Positions 1-10,999 of a stretch of 64,000 nt of DNA are shown one piece after another. The stretch comes from Gracilaria domingensis (Eukaryota; Rhodophyta; Florideophyceae; Gracilariales; Gracilariaceae), in assembly GCA_022539475.1 (NCBI GenBank), contig VCMS01000022.1, positions 604,237 to 668,236 of the forward strand. The letters are read 5' to 3'. Made by a program: the position numbers and the translations under genes. The notes under the pieces were generated by a model. It worked only from the letters and a program-made list of their open reading frames with translations, searched no databases and was not told the origin of the DNA. Numbering within the stretch: the first letter of the stretch is position 1; each line of letters begins with the position of its first letter.

Positions 1-200
1 ACAGAAAGAGACAGAGTGCATGGAGCCCAAGTAGCGAATTGGAAGGAGCAACATGGCTTACGCACCAGAAACCATTTTATGCACAAGTGAGGGCACGCTT
101 TGACTTCACTCGGTAACTTTATAGACGATCAAGCAAGCTTGAAATTTGTTGTCAACTTTAGATTGGAGCTCTTCAGCCTATCATTACGGCCCGCCATTCT

Positions 201-1176
201 TTATGCCTGATTGAGGCGTTTCTTCAGTTTCGCGATTGTAGAGAGAACCTTCCCGCGAGCAAGTCCGCAGTTCATTCTCTTCTCTCGGATTTCTTGCACA
301 AGATCAGCGGCCGAATCCTTATTGCCTTTGCAGCTCTTCGCTCCCTTCCCAGCATTCACTGCCGCTTCCTTGCTCAGTTTCTCTAATACTTCAATGTCCT
401 CCTCAAGCTTCTGGCATGCCGAGCACTCTTTCTTCTCGCTCTTCGCCTTCTCCTCCTCTTCCTTAAGTTCGTCCTTCTTCCTCTTGCAATCCTTATCCGA
501 AGAAACGGCAACGCCAGCCATCTCAGCAGTTTTCAAGTTCGTTTCGAACGCCTTACCCGCTTCTATAGTCACGTCTAGGGCCTTAAGCGTACAATTCTTC
601 ACCGAATCCTGCACAATTCTAGCGTTGCCGTATATTTCCTCCTCTTCCTCAACAGTCATTTGATCCCTCAATGCTTCAATTGCGTTCAGTTCATCATTAA
701 TGCTGGCAGCTTCCTCCTGTACCTCTGACACCAGTCTGTGAGCGTTCACACTCTCAGCAGTAGCCTCATTGTTAGAATGACGGGCGTCCGTCTTCGCATT
801 CACAGCTGCCTCCACCGTGTCTAGAAACGAGTCAAAAGACGTGCATGATCCAGCCCCCGCCGTCAGATGGCATCCAAAAGGTACGAGCTCGCTCGGGATT
901 GTGTTTTCCATTGCGGTGTACACTGCACAGTGACCTCTTGCACTTTTCATATCCCAGACAGTCGCACTTATATGACGCTTGACACACACCCAGCAAACAC
1001 AAGCTCTCGCCTTGATACTTCAGGCATGATCCCGACGAAGCAGCCTGTGAGCACGGGCACCAGTCTTCAGTAATGACACATTCAGAGCTTGCAACAGCTT
1101 GGGCGTGCGAATAAGTGCACATCGTACAGGCCAAAAGAACGAGAGAAACCCACGGTGTGATTCGGATGTTCATCAT
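201..1176 (-). pseudogene. Secreted Cys-rich/coiled-coil protein, copy A (frameshifted)
   Basis: Starts with tandem ATG codons at 1176 and a clear signal peptide (hydrophobic LVLLAC core, AQA cleavage-like site). A Cys-rich segment follows, then a long Lys/Glu-rich, coiled-coil-like C-terminal half containing CSAC. Reading breaks near 930-933: compared with copy C (22451-23428) two bases are missing in the run encoding KRSSCAVY, so the N-terminal part (832-1176) and the C-terminal part (201-989) lie in different frames. Apart from this indel the copy is almost identical to copy C, so it is either a very young pseudogene or an assembly error. It is head-to-head with copy B (2427-3425) and carries the same TATA-type promoter as copy C. 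The family's function is not recognised; the signal peptide suggests secretion or an endomembrane or cell-wall location. Confidence 0.75.
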
Positions 1177-1930
1177 GACGATTGTGCTAAAGGCTCTTGC
1201 TGCGAGTTGTTAAGCGAGGTAAAAAAGAGTTGAAGCGGTTGAGGCAATGAACTATCGATCGGCTGTTCGCGTTGACTGGGGTAGAGGCTGAAGCAAACAA
1301 TGAGTACGATGAGTGTGCGCGCTTTTATAGCCATCATGAGTTCGCCTCCCGGACGCCTTGGTTGCTGGGAGCCGAGAACTCCTTCCAATTGAAACTGTGC
1401 AGATGTCGACCCACGGAGGTTAGAGTGGTCTACGTCTCAGCTAGTCGGGGCTTAGTGTCGGAGGTAGCACAAGAGTGACATCAATTGCAAACAAGCTGCA
1501 TGGTCCAGTCAAGTACGCCCTCATGCTCCTTGTCACGAACCGTCGTGAGTGGAACAGGGAATGCGCCAATGCGCCCGCTTTGCATCTAGCATTGCACCAT
1601 GATGGGATGAAGTTCTCTTGATCCGCTGCAGTAATGCACATCCTCTCTTTCAGAGATATATAGCGTTCCTTCAATTAAATTGCGTGCGCACCGTTCTCTA
1701 CGCGACCAGCCTCGGGCCGAGGCCCTCGGCATTACAAAGAGTGAAGTTGCCCGGGGCAAGCATTGACAAACAAAGGTTGCTAGCCCCAGACGTTGCGAAG
1801 AATGAAGTCAAATCAAATTTCGCCATCAGATCCATAACTCGTGAACACGTCGGTCGACGCCGTGCACAAAATGCGCCATGGCGTGACTCGCTGCGATCAG
1901 CAGCTGGAATTTGTCCAGGCCCGCCTTCAG
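203..1930 (-). repeat. Inverted segmental duplication, left copy
   Basis: The coding region and about 750 bases of upstream DNA of copy A are near-identical, in inverted orientation, to about 21719-23428. Identity stops just past the stop codon at one end and near 1930 at the other, where the upstream flanks no longer align. Confidence 0.85.
1322..1329 (-). promoter_or_regulatory. TATA box of copy A
   Basis: TATAAAAG on the minus strand, about 150 bases before the ATG at 1176. Copies B and C have the same octamer at the same kind of distance. Confidence 0.6.
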
Positions 1931-2125
1931 GCCTAACACCGCCGCTCGATGAGCTTCACCCAACTTCCGTTCTTCAATTGCAGTCACCATCGTGGTGAAG
2001 TGGTTTTGTCTCGTTACCATGCGCGGGAAGTTGAGCACCTTCAGTAACGGTCACAGCTGTGGTTTGGGCAAGAGTTCTCACCAGATGCAGCTTTGTTCCT
2101 GTCTCTGGCCTTTTCTACCTCTGTC

Positions 2126-2155
2126 CGACTTCGAGTGACCCGACTTCGAGTGACC
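2126..2155. repeat. Two tandem 15-bp units in a divergent promoter
   Basis: The 15-mer CGACTTCGAGTGACC is present twice without spacer, about 105-135 bases before the TATA box of copy B and inside the shared intergenic region of the divergent pair A/B. It could be a pair of transcription-factor sites; this is inference from position only. Confidence 0.4.
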
Positions 2156-2259
2156 CGCGCCGTCTATAACGCCATGGGCCGAACGAGTCCGTCCGCAATT
2201 CGAATCAACACCATCGAAGATCCCTTTGCAGCGCGATGCAGGGATCTGGGCTCTACGTC

Positions 2260-2267
2260 TATAAAAG
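2260..2267 (+). promoter_or_regulatory. TATA box of copy B
   Basis: TATAAAAG, about 160 bases before the ATG at 2427. Same octamer and spacing class as copies A and C. Confidence 0.6.
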
Positions 2268-2426
2268 CCGCCGCACTGCTCGACGGCTTTCGTCTCTCTG
2301 CCATCAACAAACGACCAGATCTCATCCCCGGAATTGTCAATCGCAAACACAATCAAGCCTAGACCACCGCTGTTCCGAATTGCTTTTCAGTTCTTGTGTT
2401 GCCCAGTATTTCGACACCTTCTCAAG

Positions 2427-3425
2427 ATGAAATGTTCCCGTTCAATGCTGGTTCTGTGCGTTGGTATCCTCGCCTTATGGTCCCTGTTTGCTCATACTAC
2501 CGCGCAGTCTGTCAAACCATCGGAATGCGTCATAAGCGATGATTCTTGTCCGTGCTCACAATCTGAAGCGTCTGGCACTTGTTTGAAGTATCAAGGCGAT
2601 GGATCGTGCCTGCTCGGTGTGTGCCAAGCGTCTTACAAATGCGATTGTCTAGGATATGAGATGTGCAAAAGGTCAAGCTGTGCAGTTTATACCGCCGTGG
2701 AGAACACAATTCCGAGTGAGCTCACCCCATTCGGATGCCATCTTACTCCTGGAGCTGGATCATGCACGTCTTTTGAATCGTTTCTGGATACGGTAGAAGC
2801 GGCTTTGAATGCTAGAACCGATGCCCATGTTTCAAACAACGATGCTACAATTCAGACTTCTGAAGCACAAAACTTGGTGATGGAAGCCTACAATGATTTG
2901 ATGCTAGTTAACAATGCGCTGGGGTCTCTGGATGAGATTCGTGATGAGATCACAGCTGAAGAAGAAAAGGAAGTATATGACGATATTCAAATCGTGAGGG
3001 ATGTGGCCATGGACTGTGTGCGCAGAGCGTTGAACGTCAGTCTGGAAGGAGATGAAGCGTTCAAAGCAAGCGTAGAAACAGCCAGCATGACAAAAATGGC
3101 CACAGATGCTGATAAAGAGGTTAGGAAGGTCGAGGATGAATCAGAGAAGGAGAATGCAAAGGCGAAGGATGAGAAACGAAACTGTGTTGTGTGCAAGAAA
3201 CTCGAAGAGGATATTGAAAAGCTAAAGGAAGTGCGCAAGGAGGCGGCAAAGAATGCCGGAAAGGCAGCGAAGCGCGGCAAGAACAAGAGAAACAAGTCGT
3301 CCGGTGTTCTAAAGGAGATCCGAGAGAAACGTATGAAATGTCAGGATGCCCGGGAAAGGGTTCTTGCCAAGATTGAAAAGATCAAGAATCGTATGCAGAA
3401 GTCGCTGCAGAACAACGCAGTATGA
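2427..3425 (+). CDS. Secreted Cys-rich/coiled-coil protein, copy B
   Basis: 332-aa protein from the ATG at 2427, chosen because it opens a signal peptide (MKCSRSMLVLCVGILALW, cleavage near TAQS); the frame is open further upstream but lacks that feature. Mature order: about 110 residues with roughly 12 cysteines (ECVISDDSCPCSQ, CLGYEMCKRSSC, FGCHLTPGAGSC), then a charged helical region rich in Lys/Glu with a CVVC pair that probably forms a coiled coil. It is clearly related to copies A and C but much more diverged from them than they are from each other, so it is an older paralogue. Intact. Divergently oriented from copy A with about 1.25 kb between start codons. Function unknown; the Cys-rich N-terminus suggests a disulfide-stabilised extracellular or wall protein. 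Confidence 0.8.
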   Translation: MKCSRSMLVLCVGILALWSLFAHTTAQSVKPSECVISDDSCPCSQSEASGTCLKYQGDGSCLLGVCQASYKCDCLGYEMCKRSSCAVYTAVENTIPSELTPFGCHLTPGAGSCTSFESFLDTVEAALNARTDAHVSNNDATIQTSEAQNLVMEAYNDLMLVNNALGSLDEIRDEITAEEEKEVYDDIQIVRDVAMDCVRRALNVSLEGDEAFKASVETASMTKMATDADKEVRKVEDESEKENAKAKDEKRNCVVCKKLEEDIEKLKEVRKEAAKNAGKAAKRGKNKRNKSSGVLKEIREKRMKCQDARERVLAKIEKIKNRMQKSLQNNAV

Positions 3426-4060
3426 ACCTCCACAGCATCACTTTACTTGGTACTTAATGCAATCTAAGTAAACTAGCTCGATATAGAGAATTGATTCTTA
3501 TTTGTCACGTTTGATCGGTTTGCCGCCCTCGGCTTCACAGACCCATCTTTTGCCTAGCAACATAATACATACTGCTCCAATTTTGTCGATTCCTTAACAC
3601 TGTTGACATTCAGGTGATCATAGACCACGCTTCGTCCTTAAGCTTTGCGTAGTGTACCCATGAAAGAGAAAGGGAGACGAACGAGGCTTACTGAAATGGC
3701 TACTTCTATTCTTCTTGTTCAATGTGAGTTGCAATTCTTTCTCTTCATGAACTGCAGGTTGTCCTTCACAGTATGGTAGGAACGTCTTCTATGCCGGCGA
3801 ATATCTCCCCTTTAAGCTTTCCGAAGTTGCTACCATTCCATCTCAGTATGGGATAATATGTTGGGAAGAGTTTTCTCAGTGGATAGTGGATGACTATACT
3901 TGCGCGATGGTATTCAGGTTTGTACGGATTTAGTCGTACGCTGTGGTCTCAAGTTCGATAGACAAAGCCACAGGATATCATAATCTGTATCTTTGTGGGG
4001 AGCACCATGTCTTTCAAAACGATACAATCGAAGCCATCTACAGTATTAGTACACAAGAAA
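3426..4060. other. Intergenic, 635 bases
   Basis: Convergent 3' regions of copy B and the metallopeptidase gene. I see no ORF, RNA gene or clear repeat. Confidence 0.5.
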
Positions 4061-6756
4061 TTAGAGCTCAACTTCTAAACCAGTCGACACTGTAGTAACT
4101 GCTGCTTCCCAGCTTTCGAACTTCAACTTCTTCAGAACGTCCGGACTCCGAGAGGTTCCCAATCTGCAACACGTTACACTTGCTGGAACCTTTGCTCGTT
4201 CTTCTGATCCAACGGAAGTCTCACCAACAACCATCCAAAACTTTAGATATGGGGAGCCCGCATGATGAACCCATGCACCCTCATCAGTCTTTTGAAGTCT
4301 CGCAGCAAAGGACCAAGATTTTATCGGAGTATCATCTCCCACCATAATTCTCACAGCAATTCCATGAGAATCAGGAGCTTCGACAGACACAGTAATATTC
4401 CAACCAAACTCAATTCTTTCCTCTGCTGCCACTGTGACGCTTGGAAGAGTCAAGTCTGGGCGATTATCAGCTTCAAAAACATGTACCTCTTGCAAAAACG
4501 CTCGGAAGGCCCGAAATGATTCGAATGGTGTACTGTCCATACTTCCCCATTCAGGAATGGGTGAAATTTCTTTGTGCAGAGCAGATCCTTCGACTTGACC
4601 CAATATCCTGTCTAATTTAAGACTCACTGGATCCCATGCTGCTAACCACAGGACAGACTTCGGTTCAAGCTGGGGAGAATAGAAGTGATTTGCCCAAATT
4701 CGTTTTGGTGAATGCTTTGAATACTGGCTGCCATACAAATTTGAGAGTTTGCCGGAAGCACCGAATACCATCAGTGCTGTTCCAAAGCATGCCGCAAATG
4801 TTAGGACCTGCAGCCTCCGAAGTGACAACGCGTAGTGCGAAAGAAGTGGTAGTGCTGCCCAAATGAAATGAATTAAAGCCAGAACTCCAACAATTACCGA
4901 AGCGATTAGGTCATGTGGTACCGCAGTGCTTCGAATTCTGCCGAGGAGCGAGAGCGTACTCACTAGCGAGTACTTGAGCTGCTTGGTACCAATAATTCCA
5001 TTCACAAGCATCAGTTGAAGATGTCGTAACACGGGATGAACCGCCGAACCTTCAATGGCACAAACATTAGCCGCTAAGGTAAGAACCATAGGAATATAGC
5101 TGCTCATTACGTTGATTTTCATAAACAGTATTGTGACGCCAACGTAGAGCAAAGTCAATGCAAAAAGCATTTCATCATAACTATGCACTGAAACACGTCG
5201 TGGCAACATAACCTGCAATGCTGTTAATGTTCCGAAAAAGGTAGGCGCTGCGTACAAGACAAAACATTTCTGCCAAGACCCGTACCAAACCAAACTTGCA
5301 TCTAGGCCCTTGCTGTACACAAGGGCGGCGAAAGAACCACTCGCAAGGGACGCTGGTAAAGTGGTCAACAAAACCAAAGTCATCCATATGCATCTTAGAA
5401 AACTGCGAAACCCCATTCCAGTGATCTTCACCGCCCATATAGCTGCAGTGGCAAACAGCACAAGGCTGTTAATTACCCATGCGTCAATTTCATCGTACGC
5501 TATTGTAAATTTGTTTAGAAGATCAAAGAAAGTGACTTTAAGGTCGCTGGGATCTTTTTCCGTTTTGAAGAAGTGTGCCCATAGCTGTAGACGAGAAACC
5601 AATCGCTGAAGTCTTGAAGGTCCTTCATTACCATTCAGAAATGCGCCTATGGCGTCACTCTTACCCGCCAATTCGAGAGTGAGCTCGCGAAACAAGAAAC
5701 CACCGTGCTTCACAGCATTAATGTCGATGTTGTCCACACTATCATAATCTGTGTGATAAATGTATCCATTGTCCAAGATGACAAAATCATAGCCAGGAAT
5801 CCCTCCGAACTCGTCAAAGACTCGATAATCCGTCTCTGCGGGTATCATCTGCGCAGATGTATAAATTGTTCTTGTTAGTATCACGACATTGATAATTTCT
5901 GAGTCTAGGACATGTGAGAAATGCACGTTGTCTTACCTTTGAGCTAAAAATGTCAGTTGCCGTGACAGAGGCCGAAGGCACCGAAACTGCTCTCGCATAC
6001 GCTTTCGCAAGCCATGGGTTGTTTGGACCCAATCGAAACAAGAAATACGAATCTCCCGATCCCAGCGACTCAATATTGATATGAGCCTGTATTGTTGGTG
6101 CCCATGGATGTTGTGTTACAAAACTGTGAGCAGCCATGAGAACAGCTTCTTCAGCACCATTGAACAAGAAAACTACGGGTCTTTTCAATGCGTTGGCAGA
6201 AGTTTCCATGCGTGCAAGACTTCTGATAAGTTCCATAGTAGTGCCCACCCCGAGGATATTATCGTTCGCTCCAAACGCGCCAATCGCTGAGTCAACATGG
6301 GCATTAATCAATAGCGCCTTTTCTTTTGTGTCTTCTCCCAGGTTTGATGGTCTCAGCCGTGCGACAACGCTCGGGAGGTCATCATATGAGTTTATGAAGT
6401 ACCGCTTCCCTACGGAGGTGGCAAAGCTTGCCGGCCCGGAGCGAAAAGTATGAACGTCGAGTCGCATGCTATTTCTCTCTGCTAGAGACCTCATCTTGAC
6501 AATCTCTCTTTCGATATATTGGAGAGAATCTTCCAATGGCTTTGTGCCGACATATCTGCGTTTCTTCGCAATAATCCGAATATGCTCTACAGCTCTGCTA
6601 GTATCAAGCAAAGAATCATCATCGTTTAAGTGTAGAACACCATAGTTCAATAGTAGCAGAAGTCCAACTGTGATATGGACTCCACCAGCAAGCCCACTAA
6701 GCAGAGTCCAATACTAAGCCGGGGAGCAGTAATCTTTCTTCCAACCGATACTTCAT
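4061..6756 (-). CDS. ERMP1: ER membrane M28 metallopeptidase (ERMP1/FXNA type), 3 exons
   Basis: Zn-peptidase of family M28 anchored in the ER. Exons proposed: 6756-6752, 6696-5937, 5848-4061, giving 850 aa in frame, a normal length for ERMP1. The main intron 5849-5936 (GTAAGA...GCGCAG) joins IFSSK to MIPAETDYR, a known conserved stretch of the family. The small first exon, ATGAA then intron 6697-6751, is less certain; it supplies the expected N-terminal membrane helix before LNYGVLHLN. Visible motifs: NAHVDS and GAND (metal ligands, about residues 135-147), NGAEEA (about 184) and YDFVILDNGYIYHTDYD. The C-terminal half has about eight to nine hydrophobic segments followed by a soluble luminal-type domain. 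All catalytic motifs are kept and the reading frame is open within the exons. Confidence 0.88.
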
Positions 6757-7173
6757 CCCTGATGTTTGACTGTACCGGTTTGTTTGTACCACGGTCTCCT
6801 TTCCCTGTATCATATATATACATCCGATGTTGCAGTTTCCACATGCCTTCTCTGTCCGATTTTAGAAGGAAGGCTAGCCTTCCTTCTAAGGGGCTGTCTC
6901 CGAGTGGTACGGTAGGTTATGGCTACCCTTGGTAGAGTAGCCAAATAGGCATAGAGATTCGCAATAACTTTCGTTATAAAATAGTTCGCGCAACTATTGA
7001 AATGGATCAGCCATAGCGAAAGCGTGACGCTTGAGCCAAAAGCTCGAGCTCTCGCAAAAAGGTAAGCACCCCTGGTACACCTGAAGTCACGCAGCCTTGT
7101 CCAATGGCCACGGTTGCGTGGTTTGCCGCTGCGACGACAAGCTACCGTGGTGCGCTGCTCTTCAAGCTCTGCC

Positions 7174-8466
7174 ATGGTGCTCAATCCCCCAATTCGCAGG
7201 CGTACGAAGAAGTTGACAGATCGCCTCATTGCCATTGCCGGCGCTCTACTACTTCTAACATGTACGTTCCGCAACTCACCGACTCGCGTCAATCGCCGGC
7301 GTCGATCATTTGCCGAGGTCAACCAAGCTCTCAGCGACCTCGAGTTCCGCACTTGCTACCGTCTTTCACGTTCTACATTTTCGCTTTTGCTTGCTCAGCT
7401 CCGACCGTTTCTTTCGCAGTTTAATGAAGAAGAACAGGATGAAGAACTACAAGCCCACCTTAGCGGATCGGCGATACAAGCCGCAACAAAATTAGGAATC
7501 TTTCTTCGCTTTATGGCAGGAGCTAGTTACTGGGATCTGATGCTTACGTATGGTCTTGGTAGGTCTTCCTGCTACGCTGTGTTTCAGGAAGTGTTGAAGT
7601 TTTGCGACTCGTTCCTCACTTTTGAAGGTCTGCCGCCAAAGTCCAATATTGCGGCCTACAGAAAACGGGCAATTGATTTCGCGATCTCTCGAAGGAACTT
7701 CAATTTGCTTCCCGGTTGTGTTGGGGCTTTAGATGGCACGTTAATATACTTACAGAAACCTTCGAAGGAGTTGAGCAATCAGCAGTTTTACACTCGCAAA
7801 GGCGGCTTTGGTGTCCCTGTTCAGGCCCTTGTGGACGGAAAGTACCGTTTCATTGCTTCGTCCGCGATATGTGTTGGATCTACTGTGGACGGGGTTGCTT
7901 TTGCTCATTCTAATATTGGGCGATTTCTTGCAGAAGAAGGTTTGCCATGTGGGTTTTGGTTTGCGGGCGATGAAGCCTATAGGTGTTCTAGGTATATTGT
8001 GACGCCAATACCTCGTTCGATGGCGCACCGATTTCAAGACGGTTTTAACTTCTGTCTTTCTTCGCATAGGGTTCATGTAGAACAGGCTTTTGGACGCTTG
8101 AAGAATCGCTGGGGTATATTGTGGCGACCTTTGAAGTTTAATCTTCAAACTTCTCTCATAATTGTCAACACAGCCATGAGACTCGAGAATCTCTGTATTA
8201 ACTCCGGTGATGCGTCACACGTAGATTTCCCCGCAGGTGCGGAATTTGAGGCTGACGCAGTTGTTTGGCTCAACATGTGGCTTGCATGGTGGGAGAATGG
8301 ATATGATTACTCCTTCGATCCACCGAATGGATTTTCTGGGTTTGAATCGGACAACAGTAGTATTCTAAGCTGTTCGATTGGTTTCGAAGATAACTACTCA
8401 CTAACTCGCGTTCGTTTATGCATGATCACTGAGAAGTTTCGTTTCAGGCGCCCAGTGCCTCCGTAA
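7174..8466 (+). CDS. PIF/Harbinger DDE transposase (DDE_Tnp_4)
   Basis: About 430 aa from the ATG at 7174; the frame is open further upstream without an ATG. Domain order: basic N-terminus (PPIRRRTKKLTDRL), helix-turn-helix-like region (LSRSTFSLLL ... GRSSCYAVFQEVLKF), then the nuclease core. Catalytic residues are visible: first D in GCVGALDGTLIYLQ, second D in WFAGDEAYRCSRYIVTP, and E in HVEQAFGRLKNRWGIL. The linker KGGFGVPVQALVDGKYRF is typical of the family. The 3' end overlaps the convergent glucan synthase fragment by about 70 bases. Nothing in it looks broken. Confidence 0.9.
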   Translation: MVLNPPIRRRTKKLTDRLIAIAGALLLLTCTFRNSPTRVNRRRRSFAEVNQALSDLEFRTCYRLSRSTFSLLLAQLRPFLSQFNEEEQDEELQAHLSGSAIQAATKLGIFLRFMAGASYWDLMLTYGLGRSSCYAVFQEVLKFCDSFLTFEGLPPKSNIAAYRKRAIDFAISRRNFNLLPGCVGALDGTLIYLQKPSKELSNQQFYTRKGGFGVPVQALVDGKYRFIASSAICVGSTVDGVAFAHSNIGRFLAEEGLPCGFWFAGDEAYRCSRYIVTPIPRSMAHRFQDGFNFCLSSHRVHVEQAFGRLKNRWGILWRPLKFNLQTSLIIVNTAMRLENLCINSGDASHVDFPAGAEFEADAVVWLNMWLAWWENGYDYSFDPPNGFSGFESDNSSILSCSIGFEDNYSLTRVRLCMITEKFRFRRPVPP

Positions 8467-10910
8467 AGTTTGAAGATTGTGTACTCCCCGGGACGAAGCA
8501 GCAATCTCAAGCCAAACACACCACCCTCACCGACATCTTTGCTCAGTAGCCATTCTGCCGACCAGTTGTCGAACGATCTCTTGATCACCACGTTTTCACC
8601 TGCGTCACCCCATTGCAGCAATACAGCTGATGCGTGAGGATCATACAATTCGGATTCTTCGCCAGCTGCGGCAGAAATCAAATTCGCTACGTCTTCTCCA
8701 CGAGTGTACATCGCGTTCCTCAGCTTGTGGAACTCGCTCGACCACGCCCAAGCAACCTCTGATACGTCGATAGTGGTCTCATAAGCAGATGCCCGAACTT
8801 CCTCGTATTCATGAGGTTGCGAAAACACGCGAAGCGCTCGCTTCACAGCCCAAACAGAGTCGCCGTGTGAGTAATCCTCAAATGTGAATCCATTGCCTTC
8901 ACCCATTTCTCAGTTCTCCACTGGTGCACCGTGTCCCGTTGCCTACCAGTTTTGTACGTGACTACTGGCGTTCCCTCAGCCAGGTCAAGCATCTTCCTGA
9001 TGTCCTTGAGAGCCGCTTCCAAGTTATCAAACTCCTATCTGGCGTTGGGGTTGTACTTGTACAGGCCATAGTTTCTCTAGAGTACAAACTTCCCCTGTGT
9101 GCTCTCTACCAGTGAAAGAATCCACAGCCGTGTAAAACGCACTTGGAGCCGCCCCAGTTGTGAATGAATCTGGGAGATGTTCCCAAGCTACCTTTAAATC
9201 CAGTTCCACATCACAACCCTTTCCGTACTGGTTTCCATCCGTTCTATCCTTCATGTTCGTAGCGACGATCAGAATTTGATCCTCTGTAAAGCGAGCAAAC
9301 GCGAAAACCTGATGCTTAGAGGGAGAATGACGCCCTTCCGGAACAGGGTTATTCGATGGTTTCAAATGTGCGTCTTGACAATACACAACATTTTCCGTCT
9401 TTGGGATTTCAGCTTGGTCACCGGTATGGTCTTGAGCGAGTTGAAATGAGGCTGCGTCAGTACCAGGTTTGGTAGGCGAATCCTCAATTGGAGTCATTTC
9501 GGTGGATAAATGACGGTGCGAGGCGATTTCGCGATCAGTAGCACTGGTGTTGAAGTAGCCTAGAAGAGAGAGCTTCTCAGCTTGAAGGACGAGATCAGAA
9601 TATTCACGAGAGGGAATTGCGGAGTTAGGATGTTCAGACAGCGGCTGCGAACAAGTTGGTTGCGGGTAAATGATAGGATCGGCGGCGTAGTCTTGAGGAG
9701 GTGGGTAGGAAAGCTCTCTGTGCTTCGGAGCGTTCGATGCAGGGTAGGTTGTTTGTTCGTGTTGAAACGTTGAGTGGTAGGGGAGATGGGGTACGTGCGG
9801 TGCCTTGGGGGGTTGTGCGGGTCGCAGGTGTGGTTGTTGACGTAAATATTGCTGCGCTGGTGGCGCATAGCCTTGGTGGGTGTCAGAATTGGGATCGAAG
9901 TCATGATGTAGATTACGGCGGAGCGCAGGAGGTTGTGTGAGGCTCTGATTGTCTGTTATATGGAATTGCTCTTGCAGCTGCATGAGGCGTTGCTCACTCT
10001 CGTAGTACTGCAGTCGCTCCTCTCTGCTAATACGTTGCTGCTCCTGGAGATGGCGCTGGGTTTGCTGCTGACGCAACGGCGGAGGAAGCAAGCGCTCAGC
10101 GGTGGCCTGTTGCTGTTGACGCTGCGCGTCTTGCCATTGATTTGCCTGTTGTAGTTCCAACTGGGCGACAAAGGCATCGGTGGCGTGGTTGGCAGCGGGC
10201 GGTGCTGCGGAATGCTGATTTCGGCGGCGAGCGGGAGAGTCGTGTTGCAACTCGGCACGGCGCGCGTACGCGGAGGCTGTTAGCGGATGGTCGGTGCGAC
10301 GGCTGTGAACGCGTTCGTGCGAGGCAGTAGTGCCCTGCATCTTACCTTTCGGCAATTCGTTCAGAACCGCTTAAAAGGATCCTCTTTCCAACAGTTCACC
10401 AGTCTTCTCGTCCCACTTGGCATTAACCTCATCGACTGGCATTTCAGTGATGATGGACTCGCGAATGCCACTCGGATGGACTATGAACCTACCTCTGAGC
10501 CTCCGCACGGTGTCGGCGGGAAAGCCGTCAAACACAACGGGGGTAGTATCTCCCGACTCTGCAATGACCCAATCATAGTAGCCCGGTCTCGGAAACGGGG
10601 GCAGTTTACGGAAGACTCAGTGCTCTGTGACCTCAACTGATTGTTCAGTTCAAGTGGGCTCTGCGCTCACATCAGGTTGCGGACCAAACAGACGCAATAC
10701 AGCGGCGTAGTCATTGACCAGGGCTGGATCAAAGTGGCCTGATGTAGGGCGTAGAAACACTTCTACTGTGGGGGTCTCACCTACTGTGTCAATGGTGACA
10801 GGGAGGGCATCAGTAGTCTGCAGATCATGAGCGTCGTAGAGGACGTCTAGGTCGACGACAGCAGCTTCTTGGATCATCTCACAGTGGTGTCCGAGCAGCG
10901 CGAGGTACAT
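8394..10910 (-). pseudogene. Captured fragments of an alpha-glucan (starch/glycogen) synthase gene with GH13-like N-terminal part
   Basis: Read from high to low coordinates the pieces keep gene order. First is an N-terminal segment (10650-10910), then GYYDWVIAESGD ... GRFIVHPSGIRES (about 10370-10590), which resembles the N-terminal region of GH13-like/GT5 fusion enzymes. A short beta-domain piece follows (HQVFAFARFTEDQILIVATN, about 9230-9310). Last is the extreme C-terminus of a GT5 glycogen/starch synthase (FTFEDYSHGDSVWAVKRALRVF ... AWSSEFHKLR) and an AMPK/CBM48-like carbohydrate-binding fold (VLLQWGDAGENVVIKRSFDNW, 8394-8906). In-frame stops (TGA in the run before VFRKLPPFPRPGYYDW, TAA at 10373-10371) and at least two frame changes separate the pieces. 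The GH13 barrel and most of the GT5 catalytic body are absent. Its position inside the Harbinger ends indicates transduplication of a host gene. Confidence 0.65.
9027..10355 (-). CDS. Gln/Pro-rich ORF overlying the glucan synthase fragments
   Basis: 442 codons open. The first part follows on from the GH13-like segment (LPKGKMQG), then comes about 300 residues of low-complexity Gln/His/Pro-rich sequence (QWQDAQRQQQQATAERL and similar). The last 80 residues carry the beta-domain piece ending TLEK. The Gln-rich block sits where the GH13 barrel would be expected. It may be a filler sequence joined to gene fragments inside the transposon or a real but unknown transposon protein. No function is assigned. 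Confidence 0.35.
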   Translation of the reverse strand: MPKGKMQGTTASHERVHSRRTDHPLTASAYARRAELQHDSPARRRNQHSAAPPAANHATDAFVAQLELQQANQWQDAQRQQQQATAERLLPPPLRQQQTQRHLQEQQRISREERLQYYESEQRLMQLQEQFHITDNQSLTQPPALRRNLHHDFDPNSDTHQGYAPPAQQYLRQQPHLRPAQPPKAPHVPHLPYHSTFQHEQTTYPASNAPKHRELSYPPPQDYAADPIIYPQPTCSQPLSEHPNSAIPSREYSDLVLQAEKLSLLGYFNTSATDREIASHRHLSTEMTPIEDSPTKPGTDAASFQLAQDHTGDQAEIPKTENVVYCQDAHLKPSNNPVPEGRHSPSKHQVFAFARFTEDQILIVATNMKDRTDGNQYGKGCDVELDLKVAWEHLPDSFTTGAAPSAFYTAVDSFTGREHTGEVCTLEKLWPVQVQPQRQIGV

Positions 10911-10999
10911 GGCCTCCCAATTGAGAAGGGCAGAGCTACGTCACGGACGGTATGTCGCAAGCTTCTCAGCGTATAGATACAATAAAACTGAGTGCACCA

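Noticed and set aside
1826-2038. 70-codon minus-strand frame upstream of copy A
   Set aside because: Short and its counterpart upstream of copy C is not open; likely non-coding.
6810-7352. Minus-strand 180-codon frame across the Harbinger left end
   Set aside because: Crosses the palindrome and the element end and opposes the transposase; an Arg-rich shadow.
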